From the NCBI GenBank assembly GCA_945788155.1, contig CALZKX010000132.1:1-31137 (forward strand): a stretch of 31,137 bases of DNA, given 5' to 3'. Below, one piece after another: positions 23,387-31,137 of the stretch (the first letter of the stretch is position 1; the number at the start of each line of letters is the position of its first letter). The position numbers were made by a program, and so were the translations under genes. Origin of the DNA: an uncultured Flavobacteriaceae bacterium. Lineage in GTDB: Bacteria; Bacteroidota; Bacteroidia; Flavobacteriales; Flavobacteriaceae. A model generated the notes under the pieces. The model saw only the letters and a list, made by a program, of their open reading frames with translations, was not told the origin of the DNA and ran no database searches.

Positions 23387-24133
23387 ATGAAAAAAATTAC
23401 TTTATTGAGTCTAATTGTTTTGCTTTTTTCAAGTTGTGGTTCAACAGGAAACGTAGTAAGCAAACCACAAAGACACAATCCAAATTTTGATTACACTCCA
23501 CCACAACGAGAGAATCCTAGAAGTACAGGGATAACCATTGCACTTATTAACCCTGTCTTTGCCGATAACGACCCAAACAAGCTTGTTCCTCCATACTCAA
23601 CTTTTATTGAAAATATGGCTGATGATTTTGAGGAAATGTTGATATCTAAAGGATTTTCTTTGCGTGGACCTTTTAAAACTAGAGATGAGATGGTCTATGG
23701 CGATAAAAAGAATTCTGATATAGCTCTTGAGATTAATATCAGTTTAAAAGAAGACGGACAATTACAGTTGAATAAAAAAACAAATTGGGGACAAGTCTTA
23801 GATAAGAACGCAAGCAATCATTATACAGTTTCAGGAACATTTTATCATTTTGGGAATATTAACATAGAAGCAACTGATCCTTTTACAGGTGAGAAATTTT
23901 GGAAAAAAACAGTTTCATTACCACGTAAAGAAATAATAACCCAAGGAGTCGAAACATGGACAGGAAAACCAACACCAACACAAATGTTGTCACTTGATGT
24001 TGGTATATATAATCCTATAGCAAAAGCATTAGAAGAATACTATCAAGAAGCTATTAAAACTGCTTGGAGACATATTGATACTCAAGAAATGGAAATGGTA
24101 AAAAAAGAAATTGTAAAGTCTAAAACGAATTAA
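23387..24133 (+). CDS. Lipoprotein resembling HpaA/neuraminyllactose-binding (NLBH) family
   Basis: The 248-residue product has a lipoprotein signal with Cys17 (LLFSSC) followed by GSTGN. Several blocks resemble the Helicobacter HpaA family in order: ITIALINPVF near the start (HpaA has KILLLRPAF), a helix ending EEMLISKGFSLRGPF (HpaA has a comparable QNQGYKV segment), the strand DIALEINISL, and later ATDPFTGEKFWKKTVSLP (HpaA has EPMSGESLDSFTMDL). HpaA proteins are surface lipoproteins once described as sialyl-lactose adhesins. The match is from memory of the family pattern, so sialic acid binding is not claimed. It sits between a small membrane protein and exported proteins. Confidence 0.55.
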   Translation: MKKITLLSLIVLLFSSCGSTGNVVSKPQRHNPNFDYTPPQRENPRSTGITIALINPVFADNDPNKLVPPYSTFIENMADDFEEMLISKGFSLRGPFKTRDEMVYGDKKNSDIALEINISLKEDGQLQLNKKTNWGQVLDKNASNHYTVSGTFYHFGNINIEATDPFTGEKFWKKTVSLPRKEIITQGVETWTGKPTPTQMLSLDVGIYNPIAKALEEYYQEAIKTAWRHIDTQEMEMVKKEIVKSKTN

Positions 24134-24214
24134 AAGGGAATGATTTAAAAACCCTAATAGAAAAAATTATTTAGCTAAAATTTAGTATTTTTAATCCAAC
24201 TTATACTATTTATT

Positions 24215-25270
24215 ATGAAACGCAAACTACTCTTATCGTTACTTATTATTTTAAATAGTTTCTATAGTTTTTCACAAGACCTTATCGCTGTACAAAATGG
24301 AGGAACACCAACCTTTTATGAAGATTTGCAAGTAGCTATTACAAATGCACAAGCTGGTGACACCTTGTATTTACCTGGAAGAAGTTATTCTATAAATGCA
24401 ACTATTAATAAAGAATTACATTTTGTAGGTGTAGGTCATCATCCAGATTTTACATCTGCAACTAATAAAACAATTATTGTAAGTGCTAATATTAGTCAAC
24501 CACAAATTATTCTTGATGATGGTGCAGATGGAGGCTCTATTACTGGAATTTATTTTGCTAATACTGGAGGATCATACCCTAAAGTAAATATTATAATTAA
24601 AGGGAGTGTCTTTGGATATAAAATTTCAAAAAATTATTTAATTAATGGATTTGGTAGTGAAGAAACAGGAAATCCACAGAGTTTATTAATTTATAATAAC
24701 ATTATAGGTTTTGTGGGGATTTCTAGTTCTGGGTCAAATAATGTTGTATCAAATAATATTATTACCAATATTAGAAGTGCTGTTTTAAATTGCTTAGTTA
24801 AAAACAATATTTTTTTAAGTGGTTATGATGGAATGAATTATGGTTTGAGGCCTAGTAATAGTGTTGTTGAAAATAATATTTTCAATTTTAATTCCCTTTA
24901 TTTGGCTAGTTTAGAAAAGAATAGCATTATAAAAAATAATTTGAACGGCGGTTTAAATGGCGTCAATAATTATGGTACTCAAGGCAGTGGGAATTTTTTG
25001 GGAAGTGAAGCAGAATTATTAGAAAATGTGTTTGTAAATTATACTGGAAGTTTTGATTCACAAACTTCTGATTTACATCTTATTATTAGTTCTCCGTTTG
25101 CAAATGCAGGTACAGATGGTACGGATTTAGGAATTTATGGAGGCGCATATCCTTGGCAAGATGGTTCTGTTCCATTTAATCCTCACATTGTTACAAAGCA
25201 AATAGCTCCAGTAACCGATAGTAATGGTAATCTTCAAATTACCATTAAAGTAAAAGCACAAGACAATTAA
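24215..25270 (+). CDS. Secreted right-handed beta-helix protein
   Basis: The 351-residue product has a signal peptide (about 1-20, SFYSFSQ). Early on it shows DLQVAITNAQAGDTLYLPGRSYSINATI, the N-terminal cap typical of pectate-lyase-like beta helices, in which a 'predictable list of features' is laid out as parallel strands. Repeated Asn/Ile-rich coils follow (VVSNNIITNI, VVENNIFNF, IIKNNLNGGL) over residues about 60-270. No lyase or hydrolase active-site residues could be assigned. The end lacks a clear T9SS domain. It is followed after 9 bp by the lipase gene and probably co-transcribed with it; a structural or polysaccharide-binding role is possible. Confidence 0.7.
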   Translation: MKRKLLLSLLIILNSFYSFSQDLIAVQNGGTPTFYEDLQVAITNAQAGDTLYLPGRSYSINATINKELHFVGVGHHPDFTSATNKTIIVSANISQPQIILDDGADGGSITGIYFANTGGSYPKVNIIIKGSVFGYKISKNYLINGFGSEETGNPQSLLIYNNIIGFVGISSSGSNNVVSNNIITNIRSAVLNCLVKNNIFLSGYDGMNYGLRPSNSVVENNIFNFNSLYLASLEKNSIIKNNLNGGLNGVNNYGTQGSGNFLGSEAELLENVFVNYTGSFDSQTSDLHLIISSPFANAGTDGTDLGIYGGAYPWQDGSVPFNPHIVTKQIAPVTDSNGNLQITIKVKAQDN

Positions 25271-25279
25271 AAGTACACT

Positions 25280-28200
25280 ATGAAAAAGTTAATCCTCATA
25301 GTATTTATGTGTTTAAATTATGTTGTGTTTGCACAATCTGATTTAGGATTTCAATCGTATTACGCAGGATCTCCAGGAGCAACTCACTTTAAAGGGGAAG
25401 AAATAGATTGGGCTTTTACAGCAATTAATAGTGGTAATGCAAATGCTAATATTGTAGATTATAAAATAGTATTATCTCAAGATCAAAATTTTGATACATC
25501 TGATATTTTACTCATAGATGGAAAAATTGGGGGAAATTGGTTGAACTTAACAGGCTTAGATGTAGGACAAACTATTAATCATAGCTCTGTTAATAAAGTG
25601 ACTATTCAAATACCTTTAAGCATTGAAGCTAATAAAACGTACTATTTCATTTTTTGGATAGAGCAAGATATTGCTGGTGGAGAAACAAATGTTGCTAATA
25701 ATGTAGTTACACAATCTGTTTTTATAGGCTTTACAAATAAAGTGTCAGTTGTCGCAAAAGATGGAAGCCCCTTAGGTATTAGAAGACCACTATTATTAAT
25801 ACATGGTTGGCAACCAAATGGAAACCCTGCGTCTCCAGACACAACGATATGGAATAATTTTGTTGCTTATTATGATAATGACCAAGAATTAAAAGATAAT
25901 TTTAAAGTTTACTATGTTAGATATTATTCTAATTGGATTAGCATAGATGATATTGGGCACGAATTAAGATATGATTTAGACGCTATAACGGAGTTTCAAG
26001 GAAAACAACTCTCAATAGTTGCTCATAGCATGGGAGGGCTAGTCGCTCGATCTTTCATGAATAGAAGTATTGGGAGTGGTTCTTATGCTAATCAAAAAGG
26101 AGGAGCACGAGTAGAAAAGTTAATTACATTAGGAACACCACATCATGGAAGTCCTATGTCTAATGGGTTGGTAAGACAAACTGCTTTGCCTAATTCTTTC
26201 GATTTAAATTTACTTACTAGATTTGATATATTATTTTCTCCTATTCAATATTATGAATTAAATAGATCAAATATGTTTTGGGATAATTATAGAAATCCTG
26301 ATTTGTTTGATTATGTTGAGTATTCAGAAGAAAAAAACAATTGGTTAACAAGCTCTAAAATGAATGCAGATACTGAGTTTGACTCTAAAATAATTGCTTA
26401 CGCAGGAAGCTATACAGCTCTTGATATTCCAATACCAATTGTTGACAATTATGTAGGTCTCGATACTTTTGGGGCATATGGACTTGGAGATATAACAATG
26501 AGAATAATGTGGTCGATCAATTATTCAATTTCTGAAACAAATGATGGTATTGTTCCTATATCTAGCGCATTGTTTTATGATCATAATATTCAAAACACTA
26601 GGTATTTTCCACTATATAATCATACTAGAATTGCCAAAGGAAAAAATAATGAAGACTTAGATGGAGGTCTTTTTCATACAATAAAAACGGATTTATTAGA
26701 TTTTACAAACACTCCAATACTTTTATCAACTTCAACCAGTACACTACAATTCCCAGAGGTTTTAGAAAATACAGCTTATCAAAAAACTTTTAATTTAAGT
26801 AATACAGGGTCTATGGATTTAACAGTTTCTAGTATAGATATTACTGGAGTAGATTTAAACCAATTTAATATTATTAGCCCAACTGCACCATTTAATATAG
26901 TTGTTAACGACAGTGTAAATGTTGTGGTTCAATTTAATCCAACAAGTATTGGAGAAAAAAATGCCCTTTTAACAATTACAAACAATTCTATTAATTCACC
27001 TACAAAAGAGATTACCCTAAATGGAATCGGTGTTGATACGGCAACAAGTATATTAGCTTTTAGTCCCAATACTTCTTATGATTTTGAAGAAGTGTATATT
27101 TATGGGGGAAGCACATCTAATTCTTTTTTTTTTTCAAATCAAGGTACTAGTGATATAACAATAACAAATATTGAAATAAATGGTGTTGATGCTAGTTTAT
27201 TTTCCATTCTTAATACTATTGCGTTCCCAGTTGTAGTAAAATCTGGAGTTTATAGCTATTTTTATGTTGCTTTTGAACCTGACACTGTTGGGATAAAAAA
27301 TGCTGAATTAGTAATTACGAATGATTCTAGTAATTCACCTAGTCATTCTATAAGTTTAACTGGAACGGGAACAGATGTTTCTAATGACCCTAATGCTAAT
27401 AAAACAACAACTTATGAATATTGGTTTGATAATGATTATGCATCTAAGGTTTCAACTTCAGTAACAGCTTTAAGCACATTAACAATTAACCCAAATATTG
27501 ACGTAAGCAATATAAACGAAGGCTTGCATACTTTTCATATTCGTTTTAAAGATAGTCAAGGACAATGGAGCTCGGTATTAAGCGAGTATATAAATAGAAG
27601 AAAAATTGAAACTAATAACAATCTTATTACGTCTTACAGATATTGGTTTAATACAGAAGATAACCAAATGAAAAACGTAGATGTTTCCCCAGATGTTGCT
27701 GTTTTAAACTTAGACGAATTGATTGACATTTCTGGTCTAGTACCTAATGGAAACAATTATATCCATTTTCAATTTAGAGATATTAACGGAAATTGGAGTT
27801 CGGTTACAAATGATGAATTTTATTTATGTGGTACTATTGTTGTACCAACTATTACTGTAGAAGGTAACTTATTAACAGCTTCCAACTCTACGTCTTATCA
27901 ATGGTTTCTTGAAGGGAATATTATTGCTGGGGCTACAAATCAAACTTATGAAGCTACCGAAAGTGGTATTTATACAGTTGTAATAACTAATGAGAATGGA
28001 TGTGCTGCTACTTCTGAAGATTATCTGCACATATCTCTTAGTGTTACAGATGAAGATTCTTATGATTTCAAAATCTTTCCTAATCCTACTAAAGCAGAAG
28101 TTTATTTAATATCTGACATAAAAGATGGAACTTTAGAAATTTATAATCTTTTAGGACAACTCATTAATTCATTTCAAAAAATGCCAAGTAAAATAGATAT

Positions 28201-28282
28201 TTCTAACTACGACGCAGGTGTTTATATTTTTATTATAAAATCAGAAAATATGATTTTACAAGAAAGGCAAATTAAATTTTAA
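25280..28282 (+). CDS. Multidomain secreted lipase-like alpha/beta hydrolase with T9SS domain
   Basis: The 1000-residue product has a signal peptide (1-19), then a CARDB-like beta domain (about 20-150). A lipase/PGAP1-like hydrolase follows (about 165-475), with oxyanion segment IHGWQPNG, nucleophile Ser250 in VAHSMGGLVAR, probable acid Asp422 in NDGIVPIS and base His448 in LYNHTRIA. After it come two choice-of-anchor-D beta domains (about 482-585 and 588-697), two repeats of a domain starting YEYWFDND/YRYWFNTE and ending GQWSS/GNWSS (about 711-772, 784-845), an Ig-like domain (about 855-915, SYQWFLEGN) and a T9SS sorting domain (about 930-1000). It should act outside the cell on an ester substrate. 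A terminator lies 56 bp downstream. Confidence 0.88.
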   Translation: MKKLILIVFMCLNYVVFAQSDLGFQSYYAGSPGATHFKGEEIDWAFTAINSGNANANIVDYKIVLSQDQNFDTSDILLIDGKIGGNWLNLTGLDVGQTINHSSVNKVTIQIPLSIEANKTYYFIFWIEQDIAGGETNVANNVVTQSVFIGFTNKVSVVAKDGSPLGIRRPLLLIHGWQPNGNPASPDTTIWNNFVAYYDNDQELKDNFKVYYVRYYSNWISIDDIGHELRYDLDAITEFQGKQLSIVAHSMGGLVARSFMNRSIGSGSYANQKGGARVEKLITLGTPHHGSPMSNGLVRQTALPNSFDLNLLTRFDILFSPIQYYELNRSNMFWDNYRNPDLFDYVEYSEEKNNWLTSSKMNADTEFDSKIIAYAGSYTALDIPIPIVDNYVGLDTFGAYGLGDITMRIMWSINYSISETNDGIVPISSALFYDHNIQNTRYFPLYNHTRIAKGKNNEDLDGGLFHTIKTDLLDFTNTPILLSTSTSTLQFPEVLENTAYQKTFNLSNTGSMDLTVSSIDITGVDLNQFNIISPTAPFNIVVNDSVNVVVQFNPTSIGEKNALLTITNNSINSPTKEITLNGIGVDTATSILAFSPNTSYDFEEVYIYGGSTSNSFFFSNQGTSDITITNIEINGVDASLFSILNTIAFPVVVKSGVYSYFYVAFEPDTVGIKNAELVITNDSSNSPSHSISLTGTGTDVSNDPNANKTTTYEYWFDNDYASKVSTSVTALSTLTINPNIDVSNINEGLHTFHIRFKDSQGQWSSVLSEYINRRKIETNNNLITSYRYWFNTEDNQMKNVDVSPDVAVLNLDELIDISGLVPNGNNYIHFQFRDINGNWSSVTNDEFYLCGTIVVPTITVEGNLLTASNSTSYQWFLEGNIIAGATNQTYEATESGIYTVVITNENGCAATSEDYLHISLSVTDEDSYDFKIFPNPTKAEVYLISDIKDGTLEIYNLLGQLINSFQKMPSKIDISNYDAGVYIFIIKSENMILQERQIKF

Positions 28283-28337
28283 GTTTAACAACCCTTTAAT
28301 TGATATTTCTATTTCACAAAACAAAATCACCCAGATT

Positions 28338-28369
28338 AAAACTCTAACATTCTTTGTCAGAGTTTTTTT
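28338..28369. terminator. Terminator after the lipase gene
   Basis: An imperfect hairpin built from AAAACTCTAACA and TTGTCAGAGTTTT is followed by further T residues. It lies in the 136-bp convergent gap between the lipase gene and metG and could serve both. Confidence 0.7.
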
Positions 28370-28418
28370 ATTTTTCTACTTTTAACAAACATAATCCTCC
28401 CTAAGGATAATTCATCTT

Positions 28419-30488
28419 TTAACTAATCTTCAATCCATTTGAAACCTTATCATTCTCATCAGGATTAACAAATACTAAATTTCCAGATGCGTCTTCGGTC
28501 ATTAAAATCATACCTTGACTTTCAACGCCTCTTAAAGCTCTTGGAGCAAGATTTACCAACACTGTTACTTTTTTCCCAACCACTTCTTCAGGAGAAAAAC
28601 TTTCGGCTATTCCTGATACAATCGTTCTAGTATCGATTCCTGTATCTACTTTTAAAACCAATAACTTTTTAGTTTTTGGCATTTTTTCGGCTTCCAGAAT
28701 CGTTCCAACACGAATATCTAGTTTTGAGAAATCATCCCAAGTAATTTCGTCTTTTTGAGCCTCTACTTTTTTGCTAGCAGCCTCATTGGCTTTTTTATTA
28801 GCTTCTAATTTATCTATTTGTGCTTGAACCTCGCTATCCTCAATTTTAGAAAACAACAATTCTGCTTTTCCTATTTGATGATTTGCTGGAAGCAGTTCTT
28901 GTCCATCAGAAATACTATTCCATGTGTTCTCGACTGCGCTCGAACTGACATTTAGAATCTTATTCAATTTATTGGACGTAAATGGTAAGAAAGGCTCGCT
29001 CAATACAGCTAAGGCTGAAGCTATTTGCAAAGCTACATACATAATGGTTTGTACTCTTGCTTTATCTTCTTTTATCACTTTCCAAGGTTCTTCATCTGCC
29101 AAATATTTATTACCTAATCTAGCTAAATTCATAAGCTCTTGACTTGCTTCTCTAAAACGATAACGTTCAATAGAACTTGCAATGACTGCAGGAAATGCTT
29201 TTAATGTCGCTAAGGTTTCTTCATCTATCGCAGAAAGCTCACTTGGTTTTGGTACAATACCATTGTAGTATTTATTGGTAAGCACGACTACTCTATTAAT
29301 GAAGTTTCCAAAAATGGCGACTAACTCATTATTATTTCTAGCCTGAAAATCTTTCCAAGTAAAATCGTTATCCTTAGTTTCTGGTGCATTGGCTGTTAAT
29401 GCATAACGCAACACATCTTGTTTATCTGGAAATTCTTGTAGATATTCATGCAACCAAACTGCCCAATTTTTAGAGGTTGATAATTTGTTCCCTTCAAGAT
29501 TCAAGAACTCATTCGCAGGCACATTATCTGGTAAAATATAACTACCTTCTGCTTTTAGCATCGCTGGAAATATGATACAATGGAATACTATATTGTCCTT
29601 ACCAATAAAATGTAACAACTTGGTGTCTTTGTCTTTCCAATAAGGTTCCCAATTTTTCCCTTCGCGCTCAGCCCATTCTTTAGTGGCCGAAATATAGCCT
29701 ATTGGCGCATCAAACCATACATACAATACTTTACCTTCGCCTCCTTTTACAGGAACTGGAATTCCCCAATCTAAATCTCGCGTGACTGCTCTTGGACGTA
29801 AACCATCGTCAATCCATGATTTTACTTGTCCATAGACATTAGGTTTCCAATCTTTTTTATGACCAACAAGAATCCATTCTTTTAAAAATGCTTCATGTTT
29901 ATCGAGTGGTAAAAACCAATGCTTGGTTTCTTTTAACGTTGGTGTAGCTCCAGTAATTGCCGATTTTGGATTTATTAAATCGGTTGCATTATGACTTGTT
30001 CCGCAGTTTTCGCATTGGTCCCCATAACTTTCTTCGTTACCACATTTAGGGCAGGTTCCAATAACGAATCTATCTGCTAAAAACTGATTGGCTTCAGCAT
30101 CATATAATTGTTCAGTCACTTCTTCAATAAATTCACCTTTTTCGTACAAAGTCTTAAAAAATTCCGAAGCAGTTTCATGATGAATTTTTGCTGTCGTTCT
30201 AGAATAATTATCAAATGAAATTCCAAAATCTAAAAACGATTGCTTGATGATTGCATGATATTTATCTACGATATCTTGAGGCGATACACCTTCTTTTTTT
30301 GCTTTAATAGTTATAGGAACACCATGTTCGTCACTACCACAAATAAATGCCACATCCTTACCTTGAAGTCTCTGGTAGCGAGCGTAAATATCTGCTGGCA
30401 CGTAAACACCTGCCAAATGACCAATATGAATTGGGCCATTCGTGTAAGGCAAAGCCGCAGTTATGGTATATCTTTTTGGTTGATTCAT
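28419..30488 (-). CDS. metG: Methionyl-tRNA synthetase
   Basis: The 689-residue cytoplasmic enzyme charges tRNA-Met with methionine. The class I signature HIGH is at residues 21-24, the zinc knuckle uses Cys146, Cys149, Cys159 and Cys162, and the second signature is KLSTS (335-339), a variant of KMSKS usual in this phylum. The anticodon-binding domain spans about 390-560, followed by a Lys/Glu-rich linker and a C-terminal EMAP-like tRNA-binding domain (about 585-689, WDDFSKLDIRVGTI). Residues 514-521 (VSSSAVEN) are encoded by a copy of a dispersed palindromic repeat. The last ~20 codons recur as fragments at 19912 and 17748. ATG 30488 precedes the catalytic fold directly. Confidence 0.98.
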   Translation of the reverse strand: MNQPKRYTITAALPYTNGPIHIGHLAGVYVPADIYARYQRLQGKDVAFICGSDEHGVPITIKAKKEGVSPQDIVDKYHAIIKQSFLDFGISFDNYSRTTAKIHHETASEFFKTLYEKGEFIEEVTEQLYDAEANQFLADRFVIGTCPKCGNEESYGDQCENCGTSHNATDLINPKSAITGATPTLKETKHWFLPLDKHEAFLKEWILVGHKKDWKPNVYGQVKSWIDDGLRPRAVTRDLDWGIPVPVKGGEGKVLYVWFDAPIGYISATKEWAEREGKNWEPYWKDKDTKLLHFIGKDNIVFHCIIFPAMLKAEGSYILPDNVPANEFLNLEGNKLSTSKNWAVWLHEYLQEFPDKQDVLRYALTANAPETKDNDFTWKDFQARNNNELVAIFGNFINRVVVLTNKYYNGIVPKPSELSAIDEETLATLKAFPAVIASSIERYRFREASQELMNLARLGNKYLADEEPWKVIKEDKARVQTIMYVALQIASALAVLSEPFLPFTSNKLNKILNVSSSAVENTWNSISDGQELLPANHQIGKAELLFSKIEDSEVQAQIDKLEANKKANEAASKKVEAQKDEITWDDFSKLDIRVGTILEAEKMPKTKKLLVLKVDTGIDTRTIVSGIAESFSPEEVVGKKVTVLVNLAPRALRGVESQGMILMTEDASGNLVFVNPDENDKVSNGLKIS
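28924..28950. repeat. Dispersed palindromic repeat core inside metG (copy C)
   Basis: The minus strand reads TGTCAGTTCGAGCGCAGTCG and continues AGAACAC. It shares the GAGCGCAGTCGA core with copy A (2063-2084). It is translated in frame as VSSSAVEN in a loop between the anticodon-binding domain and the linker. Confidence 0.6.
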
Positions 30489-30504
30489 TGTTATTTCTAA
30501 TATC

Positions 30505-30526
30505 AGGTCGAACGCAGTCGAGACCT
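30505..30526. repeat. Dispersed repeat core in the metG leader (copy D)
   Basis: The AGGTC and GACCT arms surround a 12-nt core GAACGCAGTCGA, which shares CGCAGTCGA with copies A and C. It lies 17 bp upstream of the metG ATG, within the predicted transcript leader, and could form a small hairpin near the ribosome-binding region. Confidence 0.5.
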
Positions 30527-30635
30527 AATTAAAACCTCTCGCTAGCTGCGCTTTTATCTTCAAATAAAAATATATTTTCATTTTCAATAATGCTCGAGGA
30601 GACATAATCTCGTTATTCATCTTATTTTGAAGGCA

Positions 30636-30643
30636 CAAAAGTA
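30636..30643 (-). promoter_or_regulatory. Predicted -7 box for metG
   Basis: The minus strand reads TACTTTTG, an exact TAnnTTTG match. The resulting leader would be about 140 nt and include repeat copy D. The 382-bp spacer 30489-30870 contains this promoter, copy D and the repeat at 30717-30835. Confidence 0.55.
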
Positions 30644-30716
30644 CACAATTTGAACCCTATTTAGAAACCAAATTAATTAGAACTTCGTTCAATACTCAAA
30701 ACAAATAGCTTTTAAG

Positions 30717-30835
30717 GTTTTTCAGTTGATCTTTTTTCCTTTTTCTGCATTAAAATTTTAAACCGTAACTATGGCTATGCTTGAAAATTTTAACTTGACA
30801 AAGAAAAAACTCTTGCCTCAAAATTTCTAAAAATT
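30717..30835. repeat. Palindromic repeat related to the 19732-19893 element
   Basis: A 10-bp perfect stem TTAAAATTTT (30750-30759) / AAAATTTTAA (30784-30793) encloses CCGTAACTATGGCTATGC (30763-30780). This resembles the MITE centre read on its minus strand, CCGTAGCGATGCTATGC, with one gap. Both elements also have TCTTTTTT-CCTT upstream of that block. The outer limits are uncertain. Confidence 0.4.
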
Positions 30836-30870
30836 ATTAGCTTTGAGTATATTTACAAAAAGCCAATTAT

Positions 30871-31137
30871 ATGATTTTTAAACGCATTACATACATAGTA
30901 ATAATACTAACTTTATTTAGTCAAAGTATGGTTTTAGCGCAGTCATCCAATTCATCTTATTCCAAAACTACAATGTCTAAACCTTTTATAAAACCACAGC
31001 ATTTAAAAGCAGGTGATTCTGTTGCTATTGTTGCGCCTTCTGGGATTTTAAAAAATCGTGAAAAAGAAATAAATCAAGCTAAAAAGTTACTTGAAAGTTG
31101 GGGATTAAATGTTGTTATTGGTGAGCATGTGTTTAAA
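30871..31137 (+). CDS. S66-family LD-carboxypeptidase, N-terminal part
   Basis: The first 89 codons are visible and the gene runs off the right edge. A signal peptide (about 1-22, ending near MVLAQ) is followed by FIKPQHLKAGDSVAIVAPSGIL, the characteristic N-terminal strand of muramoyl-tetrapeptide (LD-) carboxypeptidases. These trim the terminal D-Ala from peptidoglycan tetrapeptides. The catalytic Ser and Glu/His residues would come later. A secreted form is common in Bacteroidota. A near-consensus -7 box, TATATTTA (30848-30855), lies 15 bp before the ATG. It is divergent from metG. Confidence 0.8.
   Translation, partial: MIFKRITYIVIILTLFSQSMVLAQSSNSSYSKTTMSKPFIKPQHLKAGDSVAIVAPSGILKNREKEINQAKKLLESWGLNVVIGEHVFK

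Noticed and set aside
10308..28418. A complete integrative element or integron
   Set aside because: No integrase, relaxase, transposase, phage or attC-like genes or sites are visible; only the duplicated gene ends support insertion.
30489..30635. T-box or other riboswitch in the metG leader
   Set aside because: No T-box motif or conserved fold could be seen; only a short repeat-derived hairpin is present.

Overview
This window comes from a low-GC Flavobacteriaceae-type member of the Bacteroidota. The evidence is: promoters of the TAnnTTTG type; lipoproteins whose mature end starts Cys plus charged residues; two proteins with type IX secretion (T9SS) C-terminal sorting domains; LytTR response regulators paired with propeller- or TPR-type sensor kinases; a SDR-type L-threonine dehydrogenase; and a MetG with a KLSTS signature and a C-terminal tRNA-binding domain. 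No rRNA, tRNA, CRISPR array, transposase or integrase gene was recognised.

Layout. 1-415: tail of a GIY-YIG-like gene, a terminator, and a decayed spacer. 415-6120: threonine dehydrogenase, a divergent small lipoprotein, a repeat-filled spacer, a TPR protein, a membrane-anchored M28 peptidase and a CBS-domain protein. 6123-9806: a tight six-gene minus-strand operon read from high to low coordinate (DinB-like, a GNAT gene broken by one in-frame TGA, an agmatinase/arginase-family ureohydrolase, a GNAT with a basic repeat tail, a zinc-ribbon protein, a GIDE-like membrane protein). 9975-10307: ssb. 10359-16821: a propeller sensor kinase/LytTR regulator pair and a run of four small exported proteins. 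17269-19648: an Rrf2 regulator convergent with a NorC-like cytochrome c and a divergent NorB-like haem-copper protein. 20132-28282: plus-strand TPR kinase/LytTR regulator pair, small membrane protein, HpaA/NLBH-like lipoprotein, beta-helix protein and a 1000-residue T9SS lipase. 28419-30488: metG. 30871-end: start of an S66 LD-carboxypeptidase.

The most striking pattern is in the junctions. The last 19 codons of ssb occur again, diverged almost only at synonymous positions, at 16985-17041. The last ~20 codons of metG occur again, more degraded, at 19912-19974 and 17748-17804, all in the same orientation as the parent gene. These copies bracket the accessory blocks: ssb ends flank the kinase/lipoprotein block (10308-16984), and metG ends flank both the nor-like block and the kinase/lipase block. 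The region from ssb to metG therefore looks like accessory cassettes stacked behind the 3' ends of two core genes, with the displaced ends left as footprints, although no recombinase is encoded here.

The spacers also hold several families of palindromic repeats: two GTCATTCTGAG-type long palindromes, a third copy translated inside metG, a 162-bp MITE-like element with perfect 20-bp ends, and a nested 217-bp inverted-repeat element. There are also plausible operators: an N4-spaced palindrome about 42 bp upstream of the predicted nor start, a pair of motifs with identical 58-bp span upstream of two genes, and three TACAAAC iterons spaced 10 bp apart before ssb.
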